From Actinomadura macrotermitis (GTDB lineage Bacteria > Actinomycetota > Actinomycetes > Streptosporangiales > Streptosporangiaceae), in NCBI RefSeq assembly GCF_009604375.1, contig NZ_WEGH01000003.1:372001-436000 (forward strand): a DNA stretch of 64,000 nt, read 5' to 3'. Numbering within the stretch: the stretch's first letter is position 1; the number at the start of each line of letters is the position of its first letter. Shown piece after piece: positions 25,039 through 32,932 of this stretch. Made by a program: the position numbers and the translations under genes. The notes beneath the pieces were generated by a model. It searched no databases. It saw nothing but the letters and a program-made list of their open reading frames with translations, and was not told the DNA's origin.

Positions 25039-27351
25039 GTGAGCGGACGTCATCGCAATGACTTCCCCGAGGGGACGCCGGGCGACGGCGAGCACGATCC
25101 GTCCCGGCCTCTCTTCGGCCCTGCCAACGACGGGTCTTCCGACTGGTTCGGTCCACGCGACAGCCAGAGCCCGCCGGTGACCCCCGGTCCCGGCGTCCCG
25201 CCGCCCGGCGCGTCCGGCGCGCAGCAGGTCCCCGGCCCCGGCGAGTCCTCCGAGACGCCCGAGTGGTTCACCCCGCGCGGTCCGGGCGAGGAGCCGGCGT
25301 ACGGCGCGGGCGGTTTCAGCGGCGCCTCCGACGCGGGCGGCTACGGCCTCGGCCGGCCGGTCCCGCAGGGCGCGGCCGGCGACGACCGCTACGGCGAGGG
25401 CGTCCGGCGGCCCGGCGACGCCGAGGCCGCGGCCTTCGGCGCGGGCGCGGCCTCCGCCGCGTCCGGCGGCTACGGCGACTACGACACCGTCTCCCGCTCC
25501 GACGAGCGGCCGGCCGGCTTCTTCGGCGGCCGCGCGGGCGGTTCGGGCGGCGGCGACTACGGCGGCGGCCCGGGTGGTTCGGGCGGTTACGGCGGCGGCA
25601 GCGGCGAGTACGGCCGCCGCAAGAAGAAGCGCAGCGCGGCCGCGCTGATCGGCCCGATGGCGGGCGCGGTCGGCCTCGCGCTGCTGCTCGGCGTCGGCGT
25701 CTACGCCTTCGCCGAGGGCGGCGGCGACTGCGACGGCGACGGCGCGATCGCCCTCGGCGTGTCGGCCGCCCCCGACATCGAGCCCGTGGTGACCAAGGCG
25801 GCCGGCCGGTTCAACGACGCCAAGCACAAGGTCTCCGGCAAGTGCGTCAAGGCCGTGGTGACCAAGGTCCCGGCGGCGTCCGTGGCGACGCTGCTGTCGG
25901 GGCAGGGCGTGCCGACCGACGGCAACAAGCGGCCGGACGTGTGGATCCCCGACTCCTCGATGTGGGCCTCGCTGGTGCGCAGCTCGCCGAAGGGCAAGGA
26001 CGCCGTCCGCTCCACCAAGACCTCGGTCGCGGCGAGCCCGCTGGTCATCGCGCTGCCGCAGACCCTGGCCGGGCGGCTGAAGCAGGAGGGCGTGACCACC
26101 ACGCCCTCGTGGGACAACCTGCTGAAGGCCGCCGGCGGCACGGCGGGCGGCGGCGTCACCAAGAACCAGATGATCCAGCCCGGCACGGTCCGGCTGCTGG
26201 TGCCCGAGCCGTCCACCAACGCGGCCGGCATGACCGCGCTGATGGTCACCAACGCGCTGCTGACCAACGACCCGAACCGCGAGTCGATCTTCACCGGCAT
26301 CGTCCGGACGATCCGCGAGGCGACCGTGCCGACGGTGGCCGACCAGTTCAAGCTGTTCCGCAAGAACCGGCCCGGCAGGCAGCCGGTCGCGTTCGCCTCC
26401 GAGCAGGCGGTGTGGCAGTACAACAAGACCGGGCCGGCCGAGCCGGCGGTCGCGCTGTACCCCATCGAGGGCACGATGATGCAGGACTACCCCTTCACCG
26501 TCACCACCGACGACGGCGACAAGGCCAAGGCCGCGCAGCTGCTCGAGCAGGCCATGAACACCGAGACCACCCGCACCGAGGTGCGCGACCTCGGTTTCCG
26601 CTCGCCCGAGGGCAAGGCGCCCGCCTCGTTCGGGGCCAAGCTCGGCGTCAGCCCGGCGCGGCCGCGCCAGCTCACCGCGCCGCGGCCGGCCGAGGTCGCG
26701 CAGGTCATGCAGGCGTGGTCCAAGCTGTCGCTCGGCCTGCGCATCCTGACGCTGATCGACGTGTCGGGCTCGATGTCGGAGCAGGTCGCGCCGAACACCA
26801 CCCGGCTGCAGGCGACGGCCCGCGTCGCGCAGGGCGGCCTGACCATGATGTCCGACGACACCGAGCTCGGCATCTGGCAGTTCTCCACCAAGATGCGCGG
26901 CGACCTGGACTACCGCGAGGTCGTGTCGGTCGGCCCGCTGAACGAGCGGATCGGCTCGACCAGCCGGCGCAACCTGGTGCTGTCGCAGCTCGGGCAGCTG
27001 CAGCCGAAGCCGACCGGCGACACCGGCCTGTACGACAGCGTGCTCGCCGCCTACAAGTACATGAAGCGCAGCTACAAGCCCGAGTTCGGCAACTCGATCC
27101 TGCTGCTCACCGACGGCGCCAACGACGACAAGGGCGGCCCGACGCTGAACGAGACGCTGGCCAGGCTGCGCAAGGAGACCGACCCGAACAAGCCGATCCA
27201 GGTCAACATGATCGGGTTCGGCCCGGGCGTCGACCGCGGCGAGCTGGAGAAGATCGCCGGGGTCACCAACGGCAGCGTGCAGGTCGCCTCGACGCCGCAG
27301 GAGATCTCCAAGATCTTCCTGAAGATGCTGTCGCGCCGGATCAAGCAGTAG
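25039..27351 (+). CDS. Solute-binding-like and VWA domain fusion membrane protein
   Basis: 770 residues. About 200 Gly/Pro-rich cytoplasmic residues come first, then one helix (AALIGPMAGAVGLALLLGVG, about 201-222), an extracellular solute-binding-protein-like domain (about 230-545, with IALGVSAAPDIEP and RPDVWIPDSSMWASL), and a von Willebrand A domain (about 570-765) whose MIDAS motif is LIDVSGSMS with a later TDGAND. This fusion is widespread in actinomycetes and of unknown function; the VWA part should bind a divalent metal and a protein ligand at the cell surface. GTG at 25039 has GAGGA 8 bases upstream, and the longer ATG frame adds an unlikely leader. Two tandem hairpins follow. Confidence 0.9.
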   Translation: MSGRHRNDFPEGTPGDGEHDPSRPLFGPANDGSSDWFGPRDSQSPPVTPGPGVPPPGASGAQQVPGPGESSETPEWFTPRGPGEEPAYGAGGFSGASDAGGYGLGRPVPQGAAGDDRYGEGVRRPGDAEAAAFGAGAASAASGGYGDYDTVSRSDERPAGFFGGRAGGSGGGDYGGGPGGSGGYGGGSGEYGRRKKKRSAAALIGPMAGAVGLALLLGVGVYAFAEGGGDCDGDGAIALGVSAAPDIEPVVTKAAGRFNDAKHKVSGKCVKAVVTKVPAASVATLLSGQGVPTDGNKRPDVWIPDSSMWASLVRSSPKGKDAVRSTKTSVAASPLVIALPQTLAGRLKQEGVTTTPSWDNLLKAAGGTAGGGVTKNQMIQPGTVRLLVPEPSTNAAGMTALMVTNALLTNDPNRESIFTGIVRTIREATVPTVADQFKLFRKNRPGRQPVAFASEQAVWQYNKTGPAEPAVALYPIEGTMMQDYPFTVTTDDGDKAKAAQLLEQAMNTETTRTEVRDLGFRSPEGKAPASFGAKLGVSPARPRQLTAPRPAEVAQVMQAWSKLSLGLRILTLIDVSGSMSEQVAPNTTRLQATARVAQGGLTMMSDDTELGIWQFSTKMRGDLDYREVVSVGPLNERIGSTSRRNLVLSQLGQLQPKPTGDTGLYDSVLAAYKYMKRSYKPEFGNSILLLTDGANDDKGGPTLNETLARLRKETDPNKPIQVNMIGFGPGVDRGELEKIAGVTNGSVQVASTPQEISKIFLKMLSRRIKQ

Positions 27352-27362
27352 CCGGAAATTTC

Positions 27363-27444
27363 CGCCCGTCCGGTGTCAACCGGACGGGCGGGCCGGCCGT
27401 CCATCTAGTGGAGGCCCGACGGGGAGCGGGGCCGTCGGGCCTCC
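27363..27444 (+). terminator. Two tandem hairpin terminators
   Basis: First hairpin 27363-27390 (12-bp stem CGCCCGTCCGGT, 4-base loop); second 27410-27444 (13-bp stem GGAGGCCCGACGG, 9-base loop). Both are perfect and lie right after the VWA gene. Confidence 0.85.
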
Positions 27445-27582
27445 GACCTCTTCTCCTCCCTGACCCGCGACAGGGAACGGCCCGGACCCCGGGGGCCGGC
27501 GGGAGAAGGCGCGAAGCACCGCTTCCCTTTCTGTTTTTCTCAGAGCCTGTGATGGCTGATCTCAGCTCGCGGGGAGGACCTT

Positions 27583-29109
27583 GTGTCCGCTTGGCCAAGT
27601 CTCGACCGCCTGGACGACGAACGGCTCGCGCACGCGCTGGCCGCAGGCGATCCCGGCGCCCTGTCCCGGCTCGTGGACCGCTACGCGGCCCGGCTGTACG
27701 ACTACTGCCACGCGCTGCTGCGCGACCAGGACGCGGCGGCCGTGGCCTTGCACGACGCCCTGCTCGGCGCGTGCGCGCACGCCGCGCTGCTGCAGCGCCC
27801 CGGCCGTTTCCGCTCCTGGGTGTACGCGCTGGTGCGCAACGAGTGCCTGCGCCATCTGCGCGATCCCGCCCGTCCGGCCGAGCGGCACGAGGCGCCCGAG
27901 GTCGAGGACATGTTCCTGGACGGGCCCGAGCGGGCGCAGCGGCTGGAGACCCGGCGGCTGGTGCACGGCGCCCTCGCCGGGCTGCGCGGCCGCGAGCGCG
28001 AGGCGCTGGACCTGCTGGCCCGGCACGGCCTGGACCCCGCCGAGATCGGCGACGTGCTCGGGCTGCCCGCCCAGCAGGCCACCGAGCTGGTCGGCGCGGC
28101 CCGGGCCCGGCTGGACGACGCGCTCGCCGCCGCGCTGATCGCGCGCGGCGGCCAGGACGGCTGCCCGGGCGCGGCGGCCATCGCGGGCGACGCCGCCGGA
28201 GGCGGCGAGTCGCCGCTCCCGCCGGCCACGGTGCGCAAGCTCGTCCGGCACATCGGGACCTGCCCGGTCTGCGGCGAGCGCCGCGACCGCACGGTGTCGA
28301 CGGCGCGGCTGCTGCAGGTGCTGCCGGTCGCGCTCATGCCGCTGAACGTGCGCGACCGCATCCTGGCGACCGCGGCCGACCCGGCCCGGGCCGAGACGCT
28401 GCACGCGGCCGTGCTGCGGGCCGAGCCGTTCGACGAGCGGGGGTGGCCGGTCCCGCTGGAGCCGGGCGAGGCGCCCCGGAGCCGCGGCGGCCACGTCCCG
28501 CCCCGGCTGCTGCCGGCCATCGCCGCCGCCGCGGTCGTCATGCTCCTGGTGACGGGCGCGTTCATGCTGATGCCGGGCGGACCGGGCAAGGAGGCGGGCG
28601 CGCAGTCGCCGGCCACCTCGGCGCCGGCCGCCGACCCGTCCGCCACCGACGGCGAGACCGACCGCCCGGAGCCGACCCCGTCGGCCACACCGACGCCCAC
28701 GCCGTCCACGACGTCCCCGACGCCGACCCCCACCACGACCAGCCCGACGCCCACCCCGCACCGGACGCCGACGCGCAAGCCGCCCCACGCCTCGCGGACG
28801 CCCGAGCCGACGGCGCCGGGCACGCTGGTGGTGAACGGCTGCACGATCCCCGAGGGCGCGACCACCTGCGGCATCACCGTGCGCGCCGTCGGCGGCCCGG
28901 TGACCTGGGCGGTCACCGGCGCCGCCGGGGTGACCGCGAGCGGCGGGGGGCGGCTGCGCGCGGGCGGCACCGCGGCGGTCACGGCCGCCCGCAGCGTCGA
29001 CTGTTCGGCGGACGCGCAGGGCGGGAGCGGCACGGTCACCTTCTCCCCGGGCGGCTCCGCGGAGGTCTTCTGGACCTGTCCGCAGCCGAAGCCGCAGCCG
29101 AAGCCGTAG
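27583..29109 (+). CDS. Sigma factor fused to membrane anti-sigma-like tail (paralog 1)
   Basis: 508 residues. Residues 1-190 resemble an ECF sigma factor: LSRLVDRYAARLYDYCHALL and AVALHDALLGACAHAAL in region 2, and LAGLREREALDLLARHGL-type region 4 with AEIGDVLGLPAQQATELVGAAR. Then VRKLVRHIGTCPVCGERR (about 217-234) supplies HxxxCxxC, the zinc site of ZAS anti-sigma domains. A helix (LLPAIAAAAVVMLLVTGAFM, about 308-328) is followed by a Thr/Pro stalk and an external beta domain with four Cys ending FSPGGSAEVFWTC. So sigma and anti-sigma parts lie on one chain. GTG at 27583 follows GGGGAGGA. A second copy follows. The self-inhibition idea is inference. Confidence 0.85.
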   Translation: MSAWPSLDRLDDERLAHALAAGDPGALSRLVDRYAARLYDYCHALLRDQDAAAVALHDALLGACAHAALLQRPGRFRSWVYALVRNECLRHLRDPARPAERHEAPEVEDMFLDGPERAQRLETRRLVHGALAGLRGREREALDLLARHGLDPAEIGDVLGLPAQQATELVGAARARLDDALAAALIARGGQDGCPGAAAIAGDAAGGGESPLPPATVRKLVRHIGTCPVCGERRDRTVSTARLLQVLPVALMPLNVRDRILATAADPARAETLHAAVLRAEPFDERGWPVPLEPGEAPRSRGGHVPPRLLPAIAAAAVVMLLVTGAFMLMPGGPGKEAGAQSPATSAPAADPSATDGETDRPEPTPSATPTPTPSTTSPTPTPTTTSPTPTPHRTPTRKPPHASRTPEPTAPGTLVVNGCTIPEGATTCGITVRAVGGPVTWAVTGAAGVTASGGGRLRAGGTAAVTAARSVDCSADAQGGSGTVTFSPGGSAEVFWTCPQPKPQPKP

Positions 29110-29295
29110 GACCGATCGCGCGTCTCCACGATCGGACACTTCAAACGCGATTCACCTCACATTCATGGGAAACCGGTGGTCAGCGCGGGCGAAACCGCCC
29201 GCCGACCACCCCCGAAACAGCCAAACGCCGGAAACACCCGATTCCAGGTGGCAAGATCAGGCAGCCGGAGCGTCCCCAACGCCTGGAGGAGTCTC

Positions 29296-30771
29296 GTGTC
29301 CGGTGGTCCCGATTCGGGTCGGTTCGACGACCCACGTCTGGCGGCTGCCCTGCGTGCCGGTGACGTCATCGCGCTGAGCGAGGTCTACGACACCTATGCG
29401 CCGTACCTGTTCGACTACTGCCACGGCCTGCTGCGCGACCGCGTGGAGGCGGCCGGGGCGTTGCGCAACTGCCTCATCGCGGCGCGCGAGCACGTCGGCA
29501 ACCTGCGTGAGCCCGAGCGGCTGCGCGGCTGGTTGTACGCCCTCGCCCGCAAGGAGTGCATGCGGCGCCGCGACAACCCCAGCCGGCACCTGGGCCAGAC
29601 CGCGCCGGAGGTCGGCGAGGACGACCTGAGCGAGGAGCAGCGCGCGCGCCGCGCCGAGCGGCGGCTGATCGCGCACAGCGCGCTCGCCGCGCTCGACGGG
29701 CGGCAGCGCGAGGCCATCGACCTGACGGGCCGCCACGAACTGGACGCGGTGGACCTCGCGGGCATCTTCGGCATCCCGCCCGCCGAGGCCATGCAGCTGC
29801 TGAGCGACGCCCGGCGGGACCTGGAGGAGGCGACCCGGGCCGTCCTGGTCGCGCATCTGCACTGGGAGGACTGCCCCAGCCTCGCCGCGCTCACCGGGGC
29901 CTGGCCGCTGCAGCCCGAGCGCGCGCGCTCGCTGCCCCGCCACGTGCACGGCTGTCCCGTGTGCAGCGCGCACGAGGTGCCGGCCCTGCCCCTCGACCGG
30001 CTGCTGGCCGTGCTGCCGATCGCGGCGGTCCCGGCCGACCTGCGGCTGGACGTGCTGACGGCCGCGACCGCCCCCGACCGCGCGGACAACCGCCGCGCCG
30101 TCGCCGCCCTCGCCGAGCCGTTCGACGAGGCCGGGCGGCCGCTCCCCTACCGGCCGGGGCCGGCCCGCGAGCGCCCGGTGGGGCACCGCCGGGGCCGGAT
30201 CCTGACGGCCGTCGGCGGCGGGCTGGCCGCCGTCGCGCTGATCGCGGGCTCCCTGACGATCTTCGACGGCGGCGAGCCGACCGGCTCGGCCGCCCCCGAG
30301 CCGCGGCCGACCCGCCGCAGCGGGCCGCTGATCAGCGATGAGCCGTCCGCGTCGCCCACCGCGCCGCGGACGACGCGCCGGGCGGCGAGCGCCTCTCCCA
30401 CGCCCTCGCCCTCCCGTACCCGCAAGCCGCCGAAGCGCAGACCGTCCGGCGGCCCGACCGTCAAGGCGCCCGGTCCCGTGCCCACCTCCAGCACGCCGGC
30501 GCCCCGCCCGGCGCCGGGGAGCCTGAACGTCATCGGCTGCGACATGGGCGGCGGCCACTCCTGCACGGTCACCGTCACCGCCGTCGGCGGCCCGGTGGAC
30601 TGGCAGGTCGCCGAGGTCTCCGGCCAGCTGTCGGCGGGCGGGTCGGGGCACCTGCGGGACGGGCAGAGCGCCGCGGTGACGGTCGCGCGGACCGGCATGT
30701 TCTGCTGGGGCGGCCGGCACGGCGCGGTGCGGTTCTCCCCCGGCGGCACCGCGCCCGTCGCCTACTGCTGA
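29296..30771 (+). CDS. Sigma factor fused to membrane anti-sigma-like tail (paralog 2)
   Basis: 491 residues with the same plan as the gene before it: LSEVYDTYAPYLFDYCHGLL in region 2, LAALDGRQREAIDLTGRHEL and AVDLAGIFGIPPAEAMQLLS in region 4, RHVHGCPVCSAH as the HxxxCxxC site (about 214-221), one helix (ILTAVGGGLAAVALIAGSLT, about 300-320), a Ser/Thr/Pro stalk and an external domain (LNVIGCDMGGGHSCTVTVTA ... FSPGGTAPVAYC). The paralogs align throughout but are well diverged, so the duplication is old. GTG at 29296 has GGAGGAG upstream. Its own 186-bp leader suggests separate expression. Convergent with the phosphotransferase gene, 7 bp apart. Confidence 0.85.
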   Translation: MSGGPDSGRFDDPRLAAALRAGDVIALSEVYDTYAPYLFDYCHGLLRDRVEAAGALRNCLIAAREHVGNLREPERLRGWLYALARKECMRRRDNPSRHLGQTAPEVGEDDLSEEQRARRAERRLIAHSALAALDGRQREAIDLTGRHELDAVDLAGIFGIPPAEAMQLLSDARRDLEEATRAVLVAHLHWEDCPSLAALTGAWPLQPERARSLPRHVHGCPVCSAHEVPALPLDRLLAVLPIAAVPADLRLDVLTAATAPDRADNRRAVAALAEPFDEAGRPLPYRPGPARERPVGHRRGRILTAVGGGLAAVALIAGSLTIFDGGEPTGSAAPEPRPTRRSGPLISDEPSASPTAPRTTRRAASASPTPSPSRTRKPPKRRPSGGPTVKAPGPVPTSSTPAPRPAPGSLNVIGCDMGGGHSCTVTVTAVGGPVDWQVAEVSGQLSAGGSGHLRDGQSAAVTVARTGMFCWGGRHGAVRFSPGGTAPVAYC

Positions 30772-30778
30772 GGCCCCG

Positions 30779-31870
30779 CTACCAGGGCGAGCCCGAGTCC
30801 AGGATGCGGTGGGCGCGCCCGACCAGCAGCGGCACCGCGGCGCCGATCTGGTCGAAGCCCTCGCCGACGGTGGCCTTCTGCAGGAAGCGGGCGTGGATCC
30901 CCTCCAGGATCACCGCCAGCTTGAAGCAGGCGAACGCCACGTAGAAGTCCAGGCCGGCCAGGTCGAACCCGGTCAGCTCGGCGTAGCGCCCGGCGAACTC
31001 GCGGCGGGTGAAGAAGCCGGGCGCGGCGGTGATCGTCGCGCCGACCGGCAGCGGGTCCTCGTCGCCGGGCTCGGCCCAGTAGACGAGGGTGAGGCCGAGG
31101 TCGGACAGCGGGTCGCCGAGCGTGGACATCTCCCAGTCGACGACGGCGGCGATCTCCGGCCGCGGCTCCAGCCGGGCCAGCGCGTTGTCCAGCCGGAAGT
31201 CGCCGTGCACCAGCCGGGCCGGGGCGTCGGCCGGGAGCCGCTCGGCGAGGCGCGCGACGAGGCGGTCGTATCCGGGCACCTCGTGGACGGCCCCGGCGGC
31301 GCCGATCGCCTCCTGCGAGGAGTCCCACTGCTTGCCCCAGCGCTTCAGCTGGCGGGCCATGTACCCCTCGGGGCGCCCGAAGCCGCCGAGCCCGGCGGCG
31401 TCCACGTCCACCGTGTGCACCGCCGCGAGGGCCTCGGCGAGGCGCTCGCTGAGGCCGCGGGCCTGGGCGGGGGTGAGGCCGGCGGCGTCCTCCGCCGTCC
31501 GCAGCACCCGGCCCTCGACGAAGCCCATGAGGTAGAAGCGGGCGCCGATGACGGCGTCGTCGTCGCAGAACGCCAGCGTCTCGGGGACCGGCACCCCGCC
31601 CGCCGCGCCGAGCGCCGCCAGCACCCGGTACTCGCGGCCCATGTCGTGCGCGGTCGGCAGGACGTGCCCGAGCGGCGGGCGGCGCAGCACGATCCGGTCG
31701 CGGTCGCCGCCGGCCAGCGTGATCCCGTAGGTCAGGTTGGAGCGGCCGCCCGCGATGAGGTCGATCGCGGTGATCCGGCCGGCGCCGGGCAGCGCGCGGG
31801 CCAGCCACTCCGCCAGGCGGGGGACGTCGATGCCGGGGACCCCGGCCGGAAGTTCAGCGTCAACGGTCAT
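30779..31870 (-). CDS. APH/ACAD10-type phosphotransferase
   Basis: A 363-residue aminoglycoside-phosphotransferase-fold kinase. The glycine-rich region is LIAGGRSNLTYGI, the catalytic loop is RLVHGDFRLDNAL (about residues 222-234) and the metal aspartate is in AAVVDWEMSTLGDPLSDLG. WEMSTLGDPLxDLG and VPVPETL are signatures of the acyl-CoA-dehydrogenase-associated (ACAD10/11-like) branch rather than antibiotic-resistance enzymes; such kinases phosphorylate hydroxyacyl-CoA in beta-oxidation of unusual acids. No fatty-acid genes adjoin it here. The ATG has no clear ribosome site, so it may be leaderless. Confidence 0.88.
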   Translation of the reverse strand: MTVDAELPAGVPGIDVPRLAEWLARALPGAGRITAIDLIAGGRSNLTYGITLAGGDRDRIVLRRPPLGHVLPTAHDMGREYRVLAALGAAGGVPVPETLAFCDDDAVIGARFYLMGFVEGRVLRTAEDAAGLTPAQARGLSERLAEALAAVHTVDVDAAGLGGFGRPEGYMARQLKRWGKQWDSSQEAIGAAGAVHEVPGYDRLVARLAERLPADAPARLVHGDFRLDNALARLEPRPEIAAVVDWEMSTLGDPLSDLGLTLVYWAEPGDEDPLPVGATITAAPGFFTRREFAGRYAELTGFDLAGLDFYVAFACFKLAVILEGIHARFLQKATVGEGFDQIGAAVPLLVGRAHRILDSGSPW

Positions 31871-32245
31871 GGGGCCCTATTAGAACGCGGCTCGGTATGA
31901 CCTGGGAAGCCCACCCCCGCCGATCGGTTTACCGGCGGGGCCGGTGACGCTCCGTCCACTTCCGGCCACAGCACGACACCTACCCGCCGGGCCGGGGAAA
32001 TACGCGTTCACCTGCGGGAACACCGTTCCGGCGGCGGCCGGCGCCCGGTCCGGGTGCACGGGCGGGCCCATCCGGCGGATTCATCCGCCCGAAAGGCTAC
32101 GCAAAGGGCCCCACACAGGGCCAGGGTGGGACCTAAAGCACGAACACCAAGAAACGTGCCCGCTGGACTTCCAGGTCCGGCTGGGCTACGAACGAGGAAG
32201 CAGACCAGTTCGGGGGGCTGGTCCACCCGAGTGGGGGGATGGACC
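31871..32245. other. 375-bp intergenic region
   Basis: No credible gene. It holds the promoter of the phosphotransferase gene at its left and a structured leader for the amidase-fold gene at its right (see the separate entry at 32055). Confidence 0.6.
32055..32160 (+). promoter_or_regulatory. Candidate structured leader RNA, c-di-GMP-I-like signature
   Basis: GAAAGGCTACGCAAAG at 32091-32106 combines a GAAA loop with ACGCAAAG, the most conserved string of the c-di-GMP-I (GEMM) riboswitch, at about the right spacing. Upstream is GCACGGGC, similar to the GCACAGGGC of GEMM, and downstream CCTAAAGC. A 7-bp stem (CGGGCGG/CCGCCCG) encloses part. An insertion of about 20 bases separates the 3' part from the consensus, and the short stems are not ideal, so this is a weak call. 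Confidence 0.25.
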
Positions 32246-32932
32246 GTGGCTGACGCATGGCTACCGGGCGCCGCGCGCATGCCGGCACGACACGACGGCG
32301 GGGCGTTGCGGGGAGGCGCGCCCCGCGCCGTCTGGTTCACCAGCGAATCCGACCCGCGGGCCGTGTCGGCCCGGTCGGTGGCCGCCGACCTGATCCGCGA
32401 GGAGCGGCCGGCGCACCTGGTGTGGAACCCGGTCACCGGTGAGACGATCCAGCTGCTGCCGGTGACCCGCGCGGGCCTGCGGCTCGGCGACGGCGTCGAC
32501 CGGGAGGGCCGCGTCTGCGCGCAGATCGTGGTGGTCGGCTTCGCCCGCACGCCGTTCACCGGCTCGCTGCTGACCGGGCTGGACCCGATCACCCGCCTGC
32601 TGGACGCCTGGGGCGTCGCCCGCCGCTGGCCGGCCGGGCCGCCGCTGCCCTCGCCGCAGTCCTACCATTCCGGCCGCGACCGGCGGAACTGGGCGCGCGG
32701 CGGCCACTTCGGCGCCTCCCAGGCGCCCGGCGCCGAGCGTCCCGACCCCGGCGCGATCGACGTGCGGCGGATCACCGGGCCCGACACCCCGCTCGCCGCC
32801 ATCCCGCTGCCGCGCCCGCTACCGGGCCGGGAGGGCCCGGCCGCGCTGCGGCCGGTCCGGCCGAAGCCCGCGGCGGTGCGCGCCCCCTCGGCTAACCCGC
32901 CAGTTCCCGAACCAGCGAGCAGCCGCTCCTGA
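32246..32932 (+). CDS. Amidase-2/PGRP-fold-like protein, probably not catalytic
   Basis: A 228-residue protein starting MADAWLPGAARMP, the usual opening of an actinobacterial family related to N-acetylmuramoyl-L-alanine amidases. It continues with RAVWFTSESDP, AHLVWNPVTGETIQLLPVTR (equivalent to the HLxYDPxT core strand), IVVVGFARTPFTG, and RGGHFGASQAPGAERPDPGA plus IDVRRI, where active relatives read GHSHVPxNxHWDPG. The His expected before VP is Gln here, so a zinc ligand is missing and wall binding rather than cleavage is likely (inference). GTG at 32246 has GGGGGATGG upstream. Its last 41 bp overlap the end of the convergent MocR gene. Confidence 0.7.
   Translation: MADAWLPGAARMPARHDGGALRGGAPRAVWFTSESDPRAVSARSVAADLIREERPAHLVWNPVTGETIQLLPVTRAGLRLGDGVDREGRVCAQIVVVGFARTPFTGSLLTGLDPITRLLDAWGVARRWPAGPPLPSPQSYHSGRDRRNWARGGHFGASQAPGAERPDPGAIDVRRITGPDTPLAAIPLPRPLPGREGPAALRPVRPKPAAVRAPSANPPVPEPASSRS

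Noticed and set aside
25263..29363. 1366-codon plus-strand frame across the VWA and sigma-fusion genes
   Set aside because: Out of frame with both genes and made of Arg/Pro/Ala low complexity; the gene between has strong domain matches.
17121..32260. Shared MADAW N-terminus of the SseB protein and the amidase-fold protein
   Set aside because: Only five residues and similar initiation sequence match; the proteins are otherwise unrelated, so this is probably chance or shared initiation context.
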